DNA of 64,000 bases, taken from Leptospiraceae bacterium (GTDB lineage: Bacteria; Spirochaetota; Leptospiria; Leptospirales; Leptospiraceae). Positions 1 through 8,570 of this stretch are shown here, one piece after another (position 1 is the first letter of the stretch; every line of letters starts with the position of its first letter). The DNA lies in assembly GCA_016708435.1 (NCBI GenBank), contig JADJFV010000036.1:62001-126000 (forward strand), given 5' to 3'. The notes beneath the pieces are model-generated. The model was not told where the DNA came from. It worked only from the letters and a program-made list of their open reading frames with translations, and did no database searches. Made by a program: the position numbers and the translations under genes.

Positions 1-14
1 ACCTGTATTAAATC

Positions 15-42
15 GCAGAGCATCTACAAGTGGATGCTCTGC
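15..42. terminator. Perfect 10-bp hairpin, possible terminator
   Basis: A perfect inverted repeat (GCAGAGCATC, 8-nt loop, GATGCTCTGC) lies just downstream of the minus-strand vWA gene. On the plus strand it is followed by a short T-rich stretch. On the minus strand the following tract is only weakly T-rich. It could end transcription from either side. Confidence 0.5.
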
Positions 43-95
43 AACTGTTTTTAGTTGTTTGTCTCTATGCACGGCTGGGAGAGTAGCAAAGATTT

Positions 96-1052
96 TCATG
101 TTCTTTTTGTTTTTGTTTCTCTCTTCTTAGTAGTTGGCTTTTTAGCAGGTAGTTTCTTTTTCATATCTACCTTTGCAAGAGAATTCGCTTCACTTAAAGA
201 AGAAAGAGTTTTTTCAACTAGTTTAATTCGCTCACTCGTTTGCTCTCTGTCCTTCATATCAACCAAGTAATCATCGAGGTTGCGTGATTCGGATAATATC
301 GCTATTGCGCCAAGCATTACATCTACAATGGCTTTCGAATCTTCCATTACTAGAATTCTCTCTCGGTTAATAACGCTTGCCCACTGATTTATAATTTTGT
401 CATCATCCACTCCGTAGGGTTTATGAATCAGAAAAACATTGAACTTATTGTTTAATCTCTTGAAAGATTCTCTTGCATCGACTGCTAGTTTATTTCTACC
501 GATATGTTCCGAAATGAAATGACCTTCTGTCTGCGGATAATAGCCTTCATCCCCAATGAAGAAAAAGAAAGGCAGTGTTGCATCTGTTAGCGTGCAGTGA
601 TTTGCATAATAGTAAGCCATTAGATCATAAGACTCTCTCGATTGTCCTCCACCATTGTGCTCAATCCATAATTTTCCTAACCAACTATCAAGCTCTGTTC
701 CCTGTTCAAAGTCACAGACTTGAATTGGAGCTTTGTCAGAATAAGCATCTCCTACAACGGCAAAGCTAATCGCAGGATCATCCAAGTATCCTTGCATTAA
801 AATTTGACCATAAAACATCGGCATCTTATCGTAGATGATATAAGCGTCATTTCCCATAGAGCCAGTTCCATCAATGGCAACTACAATGGGGGATTTATTT
901 TTACAAATTAAATTTCTATCCAGCGGCAAAACGTCAGTATTCACCTTCCCATTTTTAAATGCAGTCTTCGCTGTGTCTGTATAATCGCTATAATCATAAT
1001 CAGAGCTACTCGAAGTAGATCCGACGTCTCTATCGTAACTTCCTCCACCCAT
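96..1052 (-). CDS. von Willebrand factor A (vWA)-like domain protein
   Basis: 318 aa. After a Ser/Tyr/Asp-rich N-terminus, residues about 57-70 read VVAIDGTGSMG, a MIDAS-type metal-binding loop (D-x-T-G-S in place of the usual D-x-S-x-S) followed by a Rossmann-like vWA fold. FFFFIGDEGYY in the middle looks like the later acidic strand of the fold. The last 25 residues are strongly Lys/Thr-rich. There is no signal peptide or membrane segment, so it is probably cytoplasmic. The start is set by a good AAAGGAGG site about 6 nt upstream. Function is unknown. vWA proteins often work with MoxR-type ATPases, but none is adjacent here. Confidence 0.75.
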   Translation of the reverse strand: MGGGSYDRDVGSTSSSSDYDYSDYTDTAKTAFKNGKVNTDVLPLDRNLICKNKSPIVVAIDGTGSMGNDAYIIYDKMPMFYGQILMQGYLDDPAISFAVVGDAYSDKAPIQVCDFEQGTELDSWLGKLWIEHNGGGQSRESYDLMAYYYANHCTLTDATLPFFFFIGDEGYYPQTEGHFISEHIGRNKLAVDARESFKRLNNKFNVFLIHKPYGVDDDKIINQWASVINRERILVMEDSKAIVDVMLGAIAILSESRNLDDYLVDMKDREQTSERIKLVEKTLSSLSEANSLAKVDMKKKLPAKKPTTKKRETKTKRT

Positions 1053-1135
1053 AATCTGCCTCCTTTATGGGTAGAGTATCTACTGGTAAAAAAAATAAGT
1101 AAACTTAAAAAAATCTTTTTTGATTAAAAAATCAA

Positions 1136-2809
1136 TTACTGTCCACTCACACAACGAACATAGCTGTTATTGATCTTAGGACAGGACCACCAATTTGTAG
1201 AATAGTTTACGCACCAGGAACGAGCTAAAATTCCAGTGTGTGTAGTGGAAACCCAACCTCCACCAACTGCATTTGGAAAATAGGTTGCATCCGGTCCAAA
1301 ACTAGTAGCCTTTGTATAGTCTTCAATCGACTGAAGTTCATTTATATTTGGCAAACGCCAAGTTCTTGGAGTTGAGGCAGGTAAGTTATTTAAAGTGCTA
1401 TTACAATAGATAAGTGCATTTTCCCATGTCGTCACATTTGCTCCCCCCGAACAAGTAGAGTTATTGGTTTGTCCCATGGCGCACTTCTGCCAGGTTAATC
1501 CTGTAGTATTGTCCTTAATCGTGCCATCCGCGTTATCTGTAAAATTTTTTACAGTAAGATTTTGATCACCTGAAACACAGCGCACATAAGCAGCAGTTGT
1601 GTTCACAAAACTTATTAAAGTAGCATCCGATTTAACTAGATAAGCATTGCCGGCAGTGATTAGATAAGGAGTAGAACTCCAATGATTACCTCCTGCCGGA
1701 TTAGGAAAGGCAGTTGTGTCGATTGCTAATGCCCCAAAACTACTCAGAGAGGATAATTCTTTTGCAGTTGGTAGTCGCCATGTTTTTATTCCTGCATACC
1801 CGTTACCACTGTTGGCTCCATTGAGCGCAAGACAACCATAAGTCGCATGATTGCTTGCATCGGTTGCAGTGCCGTCGTTTGAAAGAGTTTGAGCTGAACC
1901 CGTGGTGCATGTCGCTCCACTTTTCCCCTGTGAGCAACTTTTCCATACAAGCCCTGTTGCATTGTCTTTTGTTGTGTAATCTGAAGTGTATGTTGCATGG
2001 GCAGTTGGTCCGGTGTAGCTTTTCGCAACTCCAGATTGTATATCTCCATCCTGTCCTGTGCCTACACAAGAGATTAATGCGCCATTTTCATCATAACAAA
2101 GTGTCTGTCCTGTCTTTAGCGGCAAATAACTATATACCTTACTCAAGACTGAACTGTCCGTCGAACCAGTCTTGACTGCATACGCCTTTATGGTTTTACC
2201 AGCGAGACTCCAAATATGAATTGGAGCAGTGTAGAGAGTTGAGCTAGTAGTTGGGGTTGTGCCATCTGTGGTATAATAGATAGTAGCCCCCGTTGTCGTT
2301 GTAGTCATACTAATATTTTGCGCTGTGTTATAACTACCTGCCGCTGGACTAAATGTTGGCATAGACACAGCATTGTAATTAATTGTATAGAGAGCAGTGG
2401 CTACTGAACTATTAGTCATCCCCGCTTTTACAGAAATCGCCTTTATCGTTTTTGTTGTTCCCTGACCTGCGATAGAAATACTTCCCGTGTAGGAAGTAGA
2501 AGTTGTAGAGGGAATAGAACCGTCGAGCGTATAATAGATAGTATCCCCCTGCGTCGCAGAGATTATCGAAATGGATTGATCTGAATTATAAACTCCAGCT
2601 TCAGGGCTAAAGGTCGGGGTAAGGGAAGTTGCTACCGTTGCTACAGTTAATCCCGTTGTGCCAGCACCGCTATGTCCTTGTATATCGCGAAGAGTCATTG
2701 CGTTCATTAGAATTCTTTCTTTATTACTGGTTTCGCTTAATTTCTTTTCATCGTTGCATCCAATTACAACAAGTATCCCTATCAATAAATAAATCCACTT
2801 ACCTTTCAT
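1136..2809 (-). CDS. Lipoprotein with two chitobiase C-terminal-like repeats and two DUF1566 domains
   Basis: 557 aa. The N-terminus is a lipoprotein signal (hydrophobic run, then VVIGC, Cys about residue 18). Two tandem repeats of about 80 residues follow, each opening PTFSP.AG.YN and containing TIYYT.DG, typical of the CHB_HEX_C_1 (beta-hexosaminidase C-terminal, immunoglobulin-like) family. The C-terminal half has two DUF1566/Lcl-type domains. Each carries DN.TGL.W, a TWRLP motif and a closing YVRCVSG. Multiple Cys may form disulfides. It is probably an exported surface lipoprotein in adhesion or carbohydrate contact. That role is inferred from domain type only. Confidence 0.8.
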   Translation of the reverse strand: MKGKWIYLLIGILVVIGCNDEKKLSETSNKERILMNAMTLRDIQGHSGAGTTGLTVATVATSLTPTFSPEAGVYNSDQSISIISATQGDTIYYTLDGSIPSTTSTSYTGSISIAGQGTTKTIKAISVKAGMTNSSVATALYTINYNAVSMPTFSPAAGSYNTAQNISMTTTTTGATIYYTTDGTTPTTSSTLYTAPIHIWSLAGKTIKAYAVKTGSTDSSVLSKVYSYLPLKTGQTLCYDENGALISCVGTGQDGDIQSGVAKSYTGPTAHATYTSDYTTKDNATGLVWKSCSQGKSGATCTTGSAQTLSNDGTATDASNHATYGCLALNGANSGNGYAGIKTWRLPTAKELSSLSSFGALAIDTTAFPNPAGGNHWSSTPYLITAGNAYLVKSDATLISFVNTTAAYVRCVSGDQNLTVKNFTDNADGTIKDNTTGLTWQKCAMGQTNNSTCSGGANVTTWENALIYCNSTLNNLPASTPRTWRLPNINELQSIEDYTKATSFGPDATYFPNAVGGGWVSTTHTGILARSWCVNYSTNWWSCPKINNSYVRCVSGQ

Positions 2810-2898
2810 TTTTCCTCTTTATCATATATATACTAGTTTTTTAAATAATTTCATGAAACTATTTTAAAAAACTAATAAACCTGAAGTTTTTACAGAGT

Positions 2899-5073
2899 CT
2901 ACTTCTTTTCCACTTTCAAATGTGCGACTACAAGCCTAATTTCTTCATACGAAATTGATTCTTGCAAGTGGAGGTAAATCGGTTTTAGCCTGTCTAGTCC
3001 GACTTCTTGAATAGCTTTTTCAATTCTAGAATAGTTTTCTTTTGGCACATAAGAATAAATATCCGCTGGATTTTCTCGCTCGATATAATCAGCTAAATAT
3101 TCTAAAACAGTGGCTCTTGCTCTATCTAATTCCTTCGCAACTTCTTCCACGCTTGTTTTGTTTCGAAAGAGTTCGAAGGCTCTAGAGCGGGATTCATTTA
3201 GGACAGCAGGTTTTTTTTCAATCGTTTTCTGAATCGCAACTACTACATCTAATCCAACTTGATTCTCTTCACAATACTTGCGGATAATATCGAGTATCTC
3301 ACGACCAAAGTCTTTTAGTTTTTGTTCTCCGATTCCATAGATAAGACGAAGTGCATTTTCATTCGAAGGACGAACACGAGAAAGCTCTCTTAAGGTAACA
3401 TCTCCCAAAATAACAAAGGCAGGGACTTCCCTACTTGCTGCCAAATCTTTTCTAAACACGCGAAGCAATTCAAATAGTTTGGTATCCACTCCTTCCCAAG
3501 ATTCTTGATTTGCTTTTTTAGTAGGGGCTTCTTCTTTAGGAGGTAAGACAGTGAGGCTAACAGCCATTTCACTACGAAGGACAGCTTTGGAATTCGCGTT
3601 TAATTTTAAAACAGGATAAGGATTTCCTTCTTGGACTAATAGATTTTGAGAAACGAGTTGGTATATCCAATCTTGAACTTGTTCTTTGGAATGCTCTTTT
3701 AAAAGTCCATAAGTAGACAACTGTTCATGTCCTAGTTGACGAATCTTAGATAGATTTTCCCCTCGAAGCACACTGGCAACATGACCAACTCCAAATCTCT
3801 CGCCTACTCTAACGACTCCTGAAATAATTTTACGGGCAAGTGTTTGCGAGTCTTCTACAACTGTCTTTTCATCTAGACAAACATCACAGGCTTTGCAGTT
3901 TTCTTTTTCGTATTCCTGACCGAAATAGTTTTTTAAAAATCGATGGCGGCAAACACTCATTCGACAGTATTTTCCCATTTCTTCAATATGAGTATAACTC
4001 GTGCTAAGATAATCTAGATTAGCCGCATTCTCATCTGGCTCACCTAAAAGCTTTTTCCAAATAATGGCGTCACTCCCCGAATAAAGTAAAATACATTCTG
4101 CTTCTAACCCGTCTCTTCCCGCACGTCCTGTCTCCTGCTGGTAATGCTCGATTGACTTAGGCATTCCGGTGTGAACTATATAACGAATATTACTTCGATC
4201 AATTCCCATCCCAAAAGCAACCGTGGCGAGGATAATATCAACTTTCTCCGACATGAAGGTTTCTTGATTCTTTGTTCTTTCTTCACCCGACATCCCCGCA
4301 TGGTAGGGTAAGCAAGATATGCCTCTCTTCGTCAAAAGAGTATTTAACTCATCCACGTCTTTGCGACGGATACAGTAAATTATCCCCGCTTCGTTCTTAT
4401 GCTTTTCGATAACTGTTATGAGTTGGTCTGCGATATTTGTCCTAGGAATAATTCGATAAGTCAAATTGGGTCGATCAAAATCCCCAACCAATACAAGCGG
4501 GTTACTCAGTGTAAGCTGCTCGATAATATCTTCTCTCACTCTCTCGGAAGCAGTCGCGGTATATGCATGAATAGGAAGAGTAGGAAATAGTTTTTTTAGT
4601 TTTCCTAAAGAGCGATAGTCAGGACGAAAATCATGTCCCCATTGACTCACACAATGCGCCTCATCAATGGCAATGGAATTTAGCTTGATTTGTTTTAAAA
4701 GATTTAAAAATTCCGGCATCATAACGCGCTCGGGAGAAACGAATAATAACGTTATGCCGCCACTCAATAGTTTGTATTGAAGCTCTGACTTTTCTTCGGC
4801 ATCGAGAGTAGAATCCAACTGGGCGGCAGAAATTCCACATTGACGTAGACTATCCACTTGATCTTTCATGAGTGCGATTAACGGTGATATGACTACAGTC
4901 GTTCCTTCTTGCAATACCGCAGGCGCCTGGTAACAAAGTGATTTTCCCGCACCAGTTGGTAACACTGTCAAAGAATCCTTTTTGTCAAGAACCGCTTGCA
5001 TCGACTCAGCCTGCAATGGTCTAAGAGAATGATAACCCCAATATTTTTTTACAATCGCAAGAATTTCTTCCAT
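2899..5073 (-). CDS. recQ: ATP-dependent DNA helicase RecQ
   Basis: 724 aa, a full-length RecQ (3'-5' helicase in recombination and fork repair). Visible motifs: Walker A TGAGKS (residues 40-45), DEAH box (137-140), motif VI QQETGRAGRDG (about 312-322), and the RecQ zinc site with Cys near 370, 375, 393, 396 and 399. An RQC winged helix follows, then an HRDC domain (about 540-610, with IYGIGEQKLKDFG). The tail carries an extra helix-turn-helix region of the RecQ C-terminal type (about 655-690, TSVEEVAKELDRARATV). It appears to be a single-gene unit, with its own AT-rich upstream region. Confidence 0.97.
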   Translation of the reverse strand: MEEILAIVKKYWGYHSLRPLQAESMQAVLDKKDSLTVLPTGAGKSLCYQAPAVLQEGTTVVISPLIALMKDQVDSLRQCGISAAQLDSTLDAEEKSELQYKLLSGGITLLFVSPERVMMPEFLNLLKQIKLNSIAIDEAHCVSQWGHDFRPDYRSLGKLKKLFPTLPIHAYTATASERVREDIIEQLTLSNPLVLVGDFDRPNLTYRIIPRTNIADQLITVIEKHKNEAGIIYCIRRKDVDELNTLLTKRGISCLPYHAGMSGEERTKNQETFMSEKVDIILATVAFGMGIDRSNIRYIVHTGMPKSIEHYQQETGRAGRDGLEAECILLYSGSDAIIWKKLLGEPDENAANLDYLSTSYTHIEEMGKYCRMSVCRHRFLKNYFGQEYEKENCKACDVCLDEKTVVEDSQTLARKIISGVVRVGERFGVGHVASVLRGENLSKIRQLGHEQLSTYGLLKEHSKEQVQDWIYQLVSQNLLVQEGNPYPVLKLNANSKAVLRSEMAVSLTVLPPKEEAPTKKANQESWEGVDTKLFELLRVFRKDLAASREVPAFVILGDVTLRELSRVRPSNENALRLIYGIGEQKLKDFGREILDIIRKYCEENQVGLDVVVAIQKTIEKKPAVLNESRSRAFELFRNKTSVEEVAKELDRARATVLEYLADYIERENPADIYSYVPKENYSRIEKAIQEVGLDRLKPIYLHLQESISYEEIRLVVAHLKVEKK

Positions 5074-5262
5074 TCCAAATCTCCCTTTCTTACCAATCGC
5101 TAAATTCCGCTCTACAACAAATCCTTTTATTTGTTGAACTACGTAATTCTAGGAAGTTTTTTTGGGGGGAAGAATTTGTATAAAGGCTTGATTTTTCGTG
5201 TAGAGAAGGAGCCACTTCCCACAATCATCGTATAAGTTAACAATACACACACTACCACCTAG

Positions 5263-5340
5263 CAAGGGCTTCCCTTATACTCTACCTAGGGCTTCGAGGG
5301 GCAACTTGAAGTTATACTGCGAGTATAGGGGAAGTCCTTG
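5263..5340. repeat. 20-bp inverted repeat (arms 5263-5282 and 5321-5340)
   Basis: The left arm CAAGGGCTTCCCTTATACTC pairs with the right arm GAGTATAGGGGAAGTCCTTG, with two mismatches. The spacer is 38 nt. There is no coding potential. It could be a folded RNA, a REP-like unit or a transposon relic. Confidence 0.7.
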
Positions 5341-5404
5341 TTAACCCCTATTTGGTATAACGTCTTCTTATCGAAAGCATATACACAGCATTAGCCTCAT
5401 TGCG

Positions 5405-5514
5405 GTCATTTCGAACTAGCAACATCCGAGTTTGCGCAGTGAGAAATCTATCTGGCAATGATACGATAGTTCTAAGGTAGATAGACCTCTCACGGTAATG
5501 CTGTTCGAGGTGAC
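5405..5514. repeat. Nested palindromic intergenic element
   Basis: Two nested imperfect stems are visible: GTCATTTCGAAC (5405-5416) with GTTCGAGGTGAC (5503-5514), and TGAGAAATCTATCT (5440-5453) with AGATAGACCTCTCA (5479-5492). The form resembles the GTCATTTCGAAC...GAGAAATCT palindromic repeats scattered between genes in several AT-rich bacteria. Confidence 0.6.
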
Positions 5515-5694
5515 AGTCATATATACCTTAATTACGCATTAGAGCCGCGCAGTTGTCGAACTGCATAGCTTGGCTGTTGGTGAGCGTTAAGCGATGGGTG
5601 GATTAATTGGAAAAAAATATTCGTTCCAAATTTAATTCAATTCAGTTTCCATTAGCCGCTAACGAAGTAAATAGAATAGACCCAGAGCCTCAAA

Positions 5695-6177
5695 ATGAAA
5701 ATACTCCCTTTTTTCTTAATCCTAATCTTACCTCTTTTTCAGGCTTGCAAAAAAGAAAATGCTATTTACAATAGAACTATGGACGAGTCACAAGAAGAAA
5801 GGGTCATTGGCATACAGGGTGTAATCTCTAAGATTGAAATTATCACAGAAGAATACGAGAAGGGAAAGAACACCAAATTAAATCATTATTATACTCTTAA
5901 GATTAGCTTGAATACAGGAAGTCATCTAACCGCCTACGAAGATTCGTCGAAGAAAAGAATTGCCGATATTCCTGAATTAAATTCCATTTATCAAAAGGAG
6001 AAATTCAGCGAATTGCCCTTTAAAAAAGACAGCCCTCTCATCGAAAAATTAAACGAATTTAGACAATTCAAACCCGGTGACAGCATAATCATCCGTATCC
6101 CCTATTGGTCAATTGCCAAGTATTTAAAAAAAGAATCCGACTCTATTAGCATCTATCTTCTTGAAAAATCAGACTGA
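5695..6177 (+). CDS. Small predicted lipoprotein of unknown function
   Basis: 160 aa. A short signal sequence ends in the lipobox LFQAC (Cys about 18), followed by the charged KKENA, so the mature protein is lipid-anchored. The rest is hydrophilic and Lys/Glu-rich with no recognised domain. A segment near residues 120-140 (F.PGDSIIIRIPYWSIAKYL) looks like a beta-strand-rich end. It stands alone, between two repeat-bearing intergenic regions. Confidence 0.7.
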   Translation: MKILPFFLILILPLFQACKKENAIYNRTMDESQEERVIGIQGVISKIEIITEEYEKGKNTKLNHYYTLKISLNTGSHLTAYEDSSKKRIADIPELNSIYQKEKFSELPFKKDSPLIEKLNEFRQFKPGDSIIIRIPYWSIAKYLKKESDSISIYLLEKSD

Positions 6178-6257
6178 TTCTAAAAACCTCTCTGCGCTCT
6201 ATCATAACGTTACCCACGTTGACGCCAAATAATAAGAAACTGATTACCAGGCGAAGG

Positions 6258-6295
6258 CGTTAGTCGCGAATACATGGAGCGAAGGGTGGAATGAA
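6258..6295. repeat. Dispersed element with GTCGCGAAT and TGGAGCGAAGGG
   Basis: GCGTTAGTCGCGAATACATGG followed by AGCGAAGGGTGGAATGA closely resembles 39611-39645 (GGTCGCTAATTCTTGGAGCG then AAGGGGACTGGA). It is also reminiscent of GCGTTAAGCGATGGGTGGA near 5585-5603. All three lie between genes, which suggests a repeat family. Confidence 0.5.
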
Positions 6296-6335
6296 AAATG
6301 ATATAGATTCAACCAAATTATAAGTATTTAATACC

Positions 6336-6380
6336 TATCGTATCCTTTATCGGTGCTCTCGGTGTCCATCGGTGGTAATC
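6336..6380. repeat. Dispersed repeat ending CGGTGGTAATC
   Basis: TATCGTATCCTTTATCGGTG followed by CTCTCGGTGTCCATCGGTGGTAATC. Near-copies are at 8391-8437 and 59441-59486, and an inverted copy is at 8314-8352. Shorter ends are at about 48685-48695 and 62837-62847. No copy lies inside a gene. Confidence 0.7.
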
Positions 6381-6548
6381 TTTAAATATTTCACATAGGA
6401 TAAAAAGATGTTGGCAATGTTGTGGCTACGCAGAAGTTTTGCAAAATTTAGTCTTTGTTTAAATCCCATACTACCTTTTCTACTGGAAATCTGAGTCATA
6501 TTAAAATACATTGTAACCGAATAGTTATCTAATAGGAAAAAATGCGCT

Positions 6549-8303
6549 GTGATATTAAAACGAGACAAAATTAAAAATAAAATCATTGGTTTGAGTTGGC
6601 TTGCCATTGCTGGCTTGCTTTTTTGGACAAATGTCCTTTCTTTATTTTCCAATCATCGCGAACCTAACCGCACTCATTCTTCTGGACTGGAACTAGTAAC
6701 AGAACTGCCCGCTCGCGATTCTGTTGGCGACAATTTAATTACCGAGCAAGAATTCCATGATCCCTTATATCCCCATAGACGCATCCCTATGATCGCTCGT
6801 GGGATTTATGCATCTCCCGATAGTGATGGTCAGACTGACATTGATAATATTAAATCTCCCCGTGCTCGTTTAGAAAAAGATTTTCTAAACCAAGGCTTTG
6901 AAGATGACCTTGCGATGCTTGCCGGAGAGGCTCACTTCGGAAATTGCTTAAATGGTGTATTCACAATGAACTATGATGGATTTAATTGTTGCTGTGCCTA
7001 TGCAACAGAAAGCTGCCAGGGCTTAGCACGATTATCCTTTGGATTCCAGGCTCTTCCTGTTGACGAAAATGGAAAACGAGGTCAACTCCCCGGTTATGTA
7101 AGAGCCGTCATTGATACACGTTGGTTTCGCACGACTATCCCCAACACACAAAATAAAAATCGTTCTCTTAATAAGGATGTAGATTTTAATTCCACTATTT
7201 TTCAGAATGCTATTAAATTTCTTCCGAATTATTTACAATGGCGTTATGTAATGAATGAAAATTTTGATCCTAACTCAGAGCAACCAGAAGGATTAAAAAA
7301 CTTAATTTCTTATTGTAAGGGTAATGTTGGTTTACCTCCACAAGAAGGAATGGATGAAGACAATCCAAGAAAAAGTCTTATCCCAAATCCAAGCGACCCA
7401 CTCGGAAAAGATTTCAAAGCTCTTCTTCCCAACGATACTCCAAATGGTAGTCCTAACTGGTCACCAAATCCCCGCACTCCCTTTGATACTTGCGTCCGCC
7501 CCTATGATACAAAAGACGTTGCCGGCAGACGAGTGTATTCTTCCGATATTCATGTTGCCTATGCTCTAGCAGATGATTATTGTTATAACAAACTTCCGCC
7601 CGTGCCACACATGTCGCCTAACGGATTATTTAAAGACAAAAAAGGTCGTCACACTAGATGGAACGAATGGGCAGAAAGATATGAAACTTTCGGTGTAGAT
7701 ACAAAAACGAAAGAGCAATTCGATCACCGTTTTAAAATTAAGCATAGCAATACATTTTTCCATTATCGTGCGAGTCTACCTTCGAGTAACCTCTATGGAT
7801 ACGAATTCAATTGTATTTTAGAAGTTGCCCGACCCTTTGAACTAGAAGTGAGACATGTTGACCCCTGTCCACCACTTATAAAATATAGCAATCATGGGCA
7901 AGCTCCTAATCCAAAACATTGTGTTCAATCAGAAGGCTATGAATATCAAGATACTCATAGTGCTTATGGTCCGGTTTATATCAAAAAAGATTCTTCTGCT
8001 CAGTCAGCTCTACGCCTTGCAAATAACAATGAATATCCGCCGGGCAAACAGCCAAGTTTTTTCGGAGAAAATGGAACACCTAATTTAAATTGCGTAGACG
8101 CAAAACGTAAATGCTTACGCCATGATAGATGGACCAATAAATGCAAGCCCGATGGAACAAGCTCTGGAGATTCAAACGTCAACTTTCCGCAAGAGCAAGA
8201 AGCCAAAGCCCACACATGGGAAGACAACAATATTCCCAAACATGAGCATAATAAGTGTAAACCCTTGGAATGGGACTTCTTCGCAAAACAATACGAGCGC
8301 TAG
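6549..8303 (+). CDS. Unrecognised Cys-rich membrane-anchored protein
   Basis: 584 aa from a GTG start; an AGGA lies about 12 nt upstream and no in-frame ATG is near. Residues about 11-32 (IIGLSWLAIAGLLFWTNVLSLF) form one hydrophobic segment after a basic start, so this is a type II anchor or uncleaved signal. The remaining 550 residues would be extracytoplasmic. They contain about 16 Cys, including FNCCCAYATESC, and many Pro, His and aromatic residues, which suggests a disulfide-bonded periplasmic or surface protein. There are no sequence repeats and I recognise no domain. Flanking sequence is repeat-rich. The product is real by length and composition, but its role is unknown. Confidence 0.75.
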   Translation: MILKRDKIKNKIIGLSWLAIAGLLFWTNVLSLFSNHREPNRTHSSGLELVTELPARDSVGDNLITEQEFHDPLYPHRRIPMIARGIYASPDSDGQTDIDNIKSPRARLEKDFLNQGFEDDLAMLAGEAHFGNCLNGVFTMNYDGFNCCCAYATESCQGLARLSFGFQALPVDENGKRGQLPGYVRAVIDTRWFRTTIPNTQNKNRSLNKDVDFNSTIFQNAIKFLPNYLQWRYVMNENFDPNSEQPEGLKNLISYCKGNVGLPPQEGMDEDNPRKSLIPNPSDPLGKDFKALLPNDTPNGSPNWSPNPRTPFDTCVRPYDTKDVAGRRVYSSDIHVAYALADDYCYNKLPPVPHMSPNGLFKDKKGRHTRWNEWAERYETFGVDTKTKEQFDHRFKIKHSNTFFHYRASLPSSNLYGYEFNCILEVARPFELEVRHVDPCPPLIKYSNHGQAPNPKHCVQSEGYEYQDTHSAYGPVYIKKDSSAQSALRLANNNEYPPGKQPSFFGENGTPNLNCVDAKRKCLRHDRWTNKCKPDGTSSGDSNVNFPQEQEAKAHTWEDNNIPKHEHNKCKPLEWDFFAKQYER

Positions 8304-8313
8304 TTTATAAGAA

Positions 8314-8437
8314 TACCACCGATGGACACCGATAAAAAAACGATAAAAGATAAAAAAAAATTAAATCAGATTACAAATATTCAGAAATAGTATCGTATCT
8401 TTTATCGGTGATCTCGGTGTTCATCGGTGGTAATCAG
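8314..8437. repeat. Inverted pair of the CGGTGGTAATC repeat (large hairpin)
   Basis: The left arm starts TACCACCGATGGACACCGAT (8314-8352). The right arm TATCGTATCTTTTATCGGTG, continuing ATCTCGGTGTTCATCGGTGGTA (8391-8432), is its imperfect reverse complement. Together they can fold into a hairpin of about 40 bp just downstream of the Cys-rich gene, where it may also end transcription. A further TCTCTCTGTGTCTCGGTGGC lies at 8473-8497. Confidence 0.7.
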
Positions 8438-8570
8438 TTTTTCCCATTATTTAGTGAGATGACTTTCTTGAAATCTCTCTGTGTCTCGGTGGCAATAAGC
8501 ATTTCCGACCTAAACATCGAAAAGGATTTTGCTTGAGGAAACGGCTTTAAATAGCGAGAATAGAAGTAAT

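Larger units (their letters stand above)
5074..5694. other. Long intergenic region rich in inverted repeats
   Basis: About 620 bases without a credible gene. It holds two separate palindromic elements (listed separately) and a segment near 5570-5605 with TGAGCGTTAAGCGATGGGTGGA. Divergent promoters for recQ (minus) and the small lipoprotein (plus) must also lie here, but I cannot fix them. Confidence 0.6.
6178..6548. other. Intergenic region with dispersed repeats
   Basis: About 370 bases with no credible gene. It carries two short dispersed sequences, described separately (6258-6295 and 6336-6380). The rest is AT-rich leader for the following plus-strand gene. Confidence 0.6.

Noticed and set aside
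1786..2175. Several 87-106 codon frames within the DUF1566 lipoprotein
   Set aside because: They are alternative-frame shadows of low-complexity Thr/Ser/Asn-rich coding sequence.
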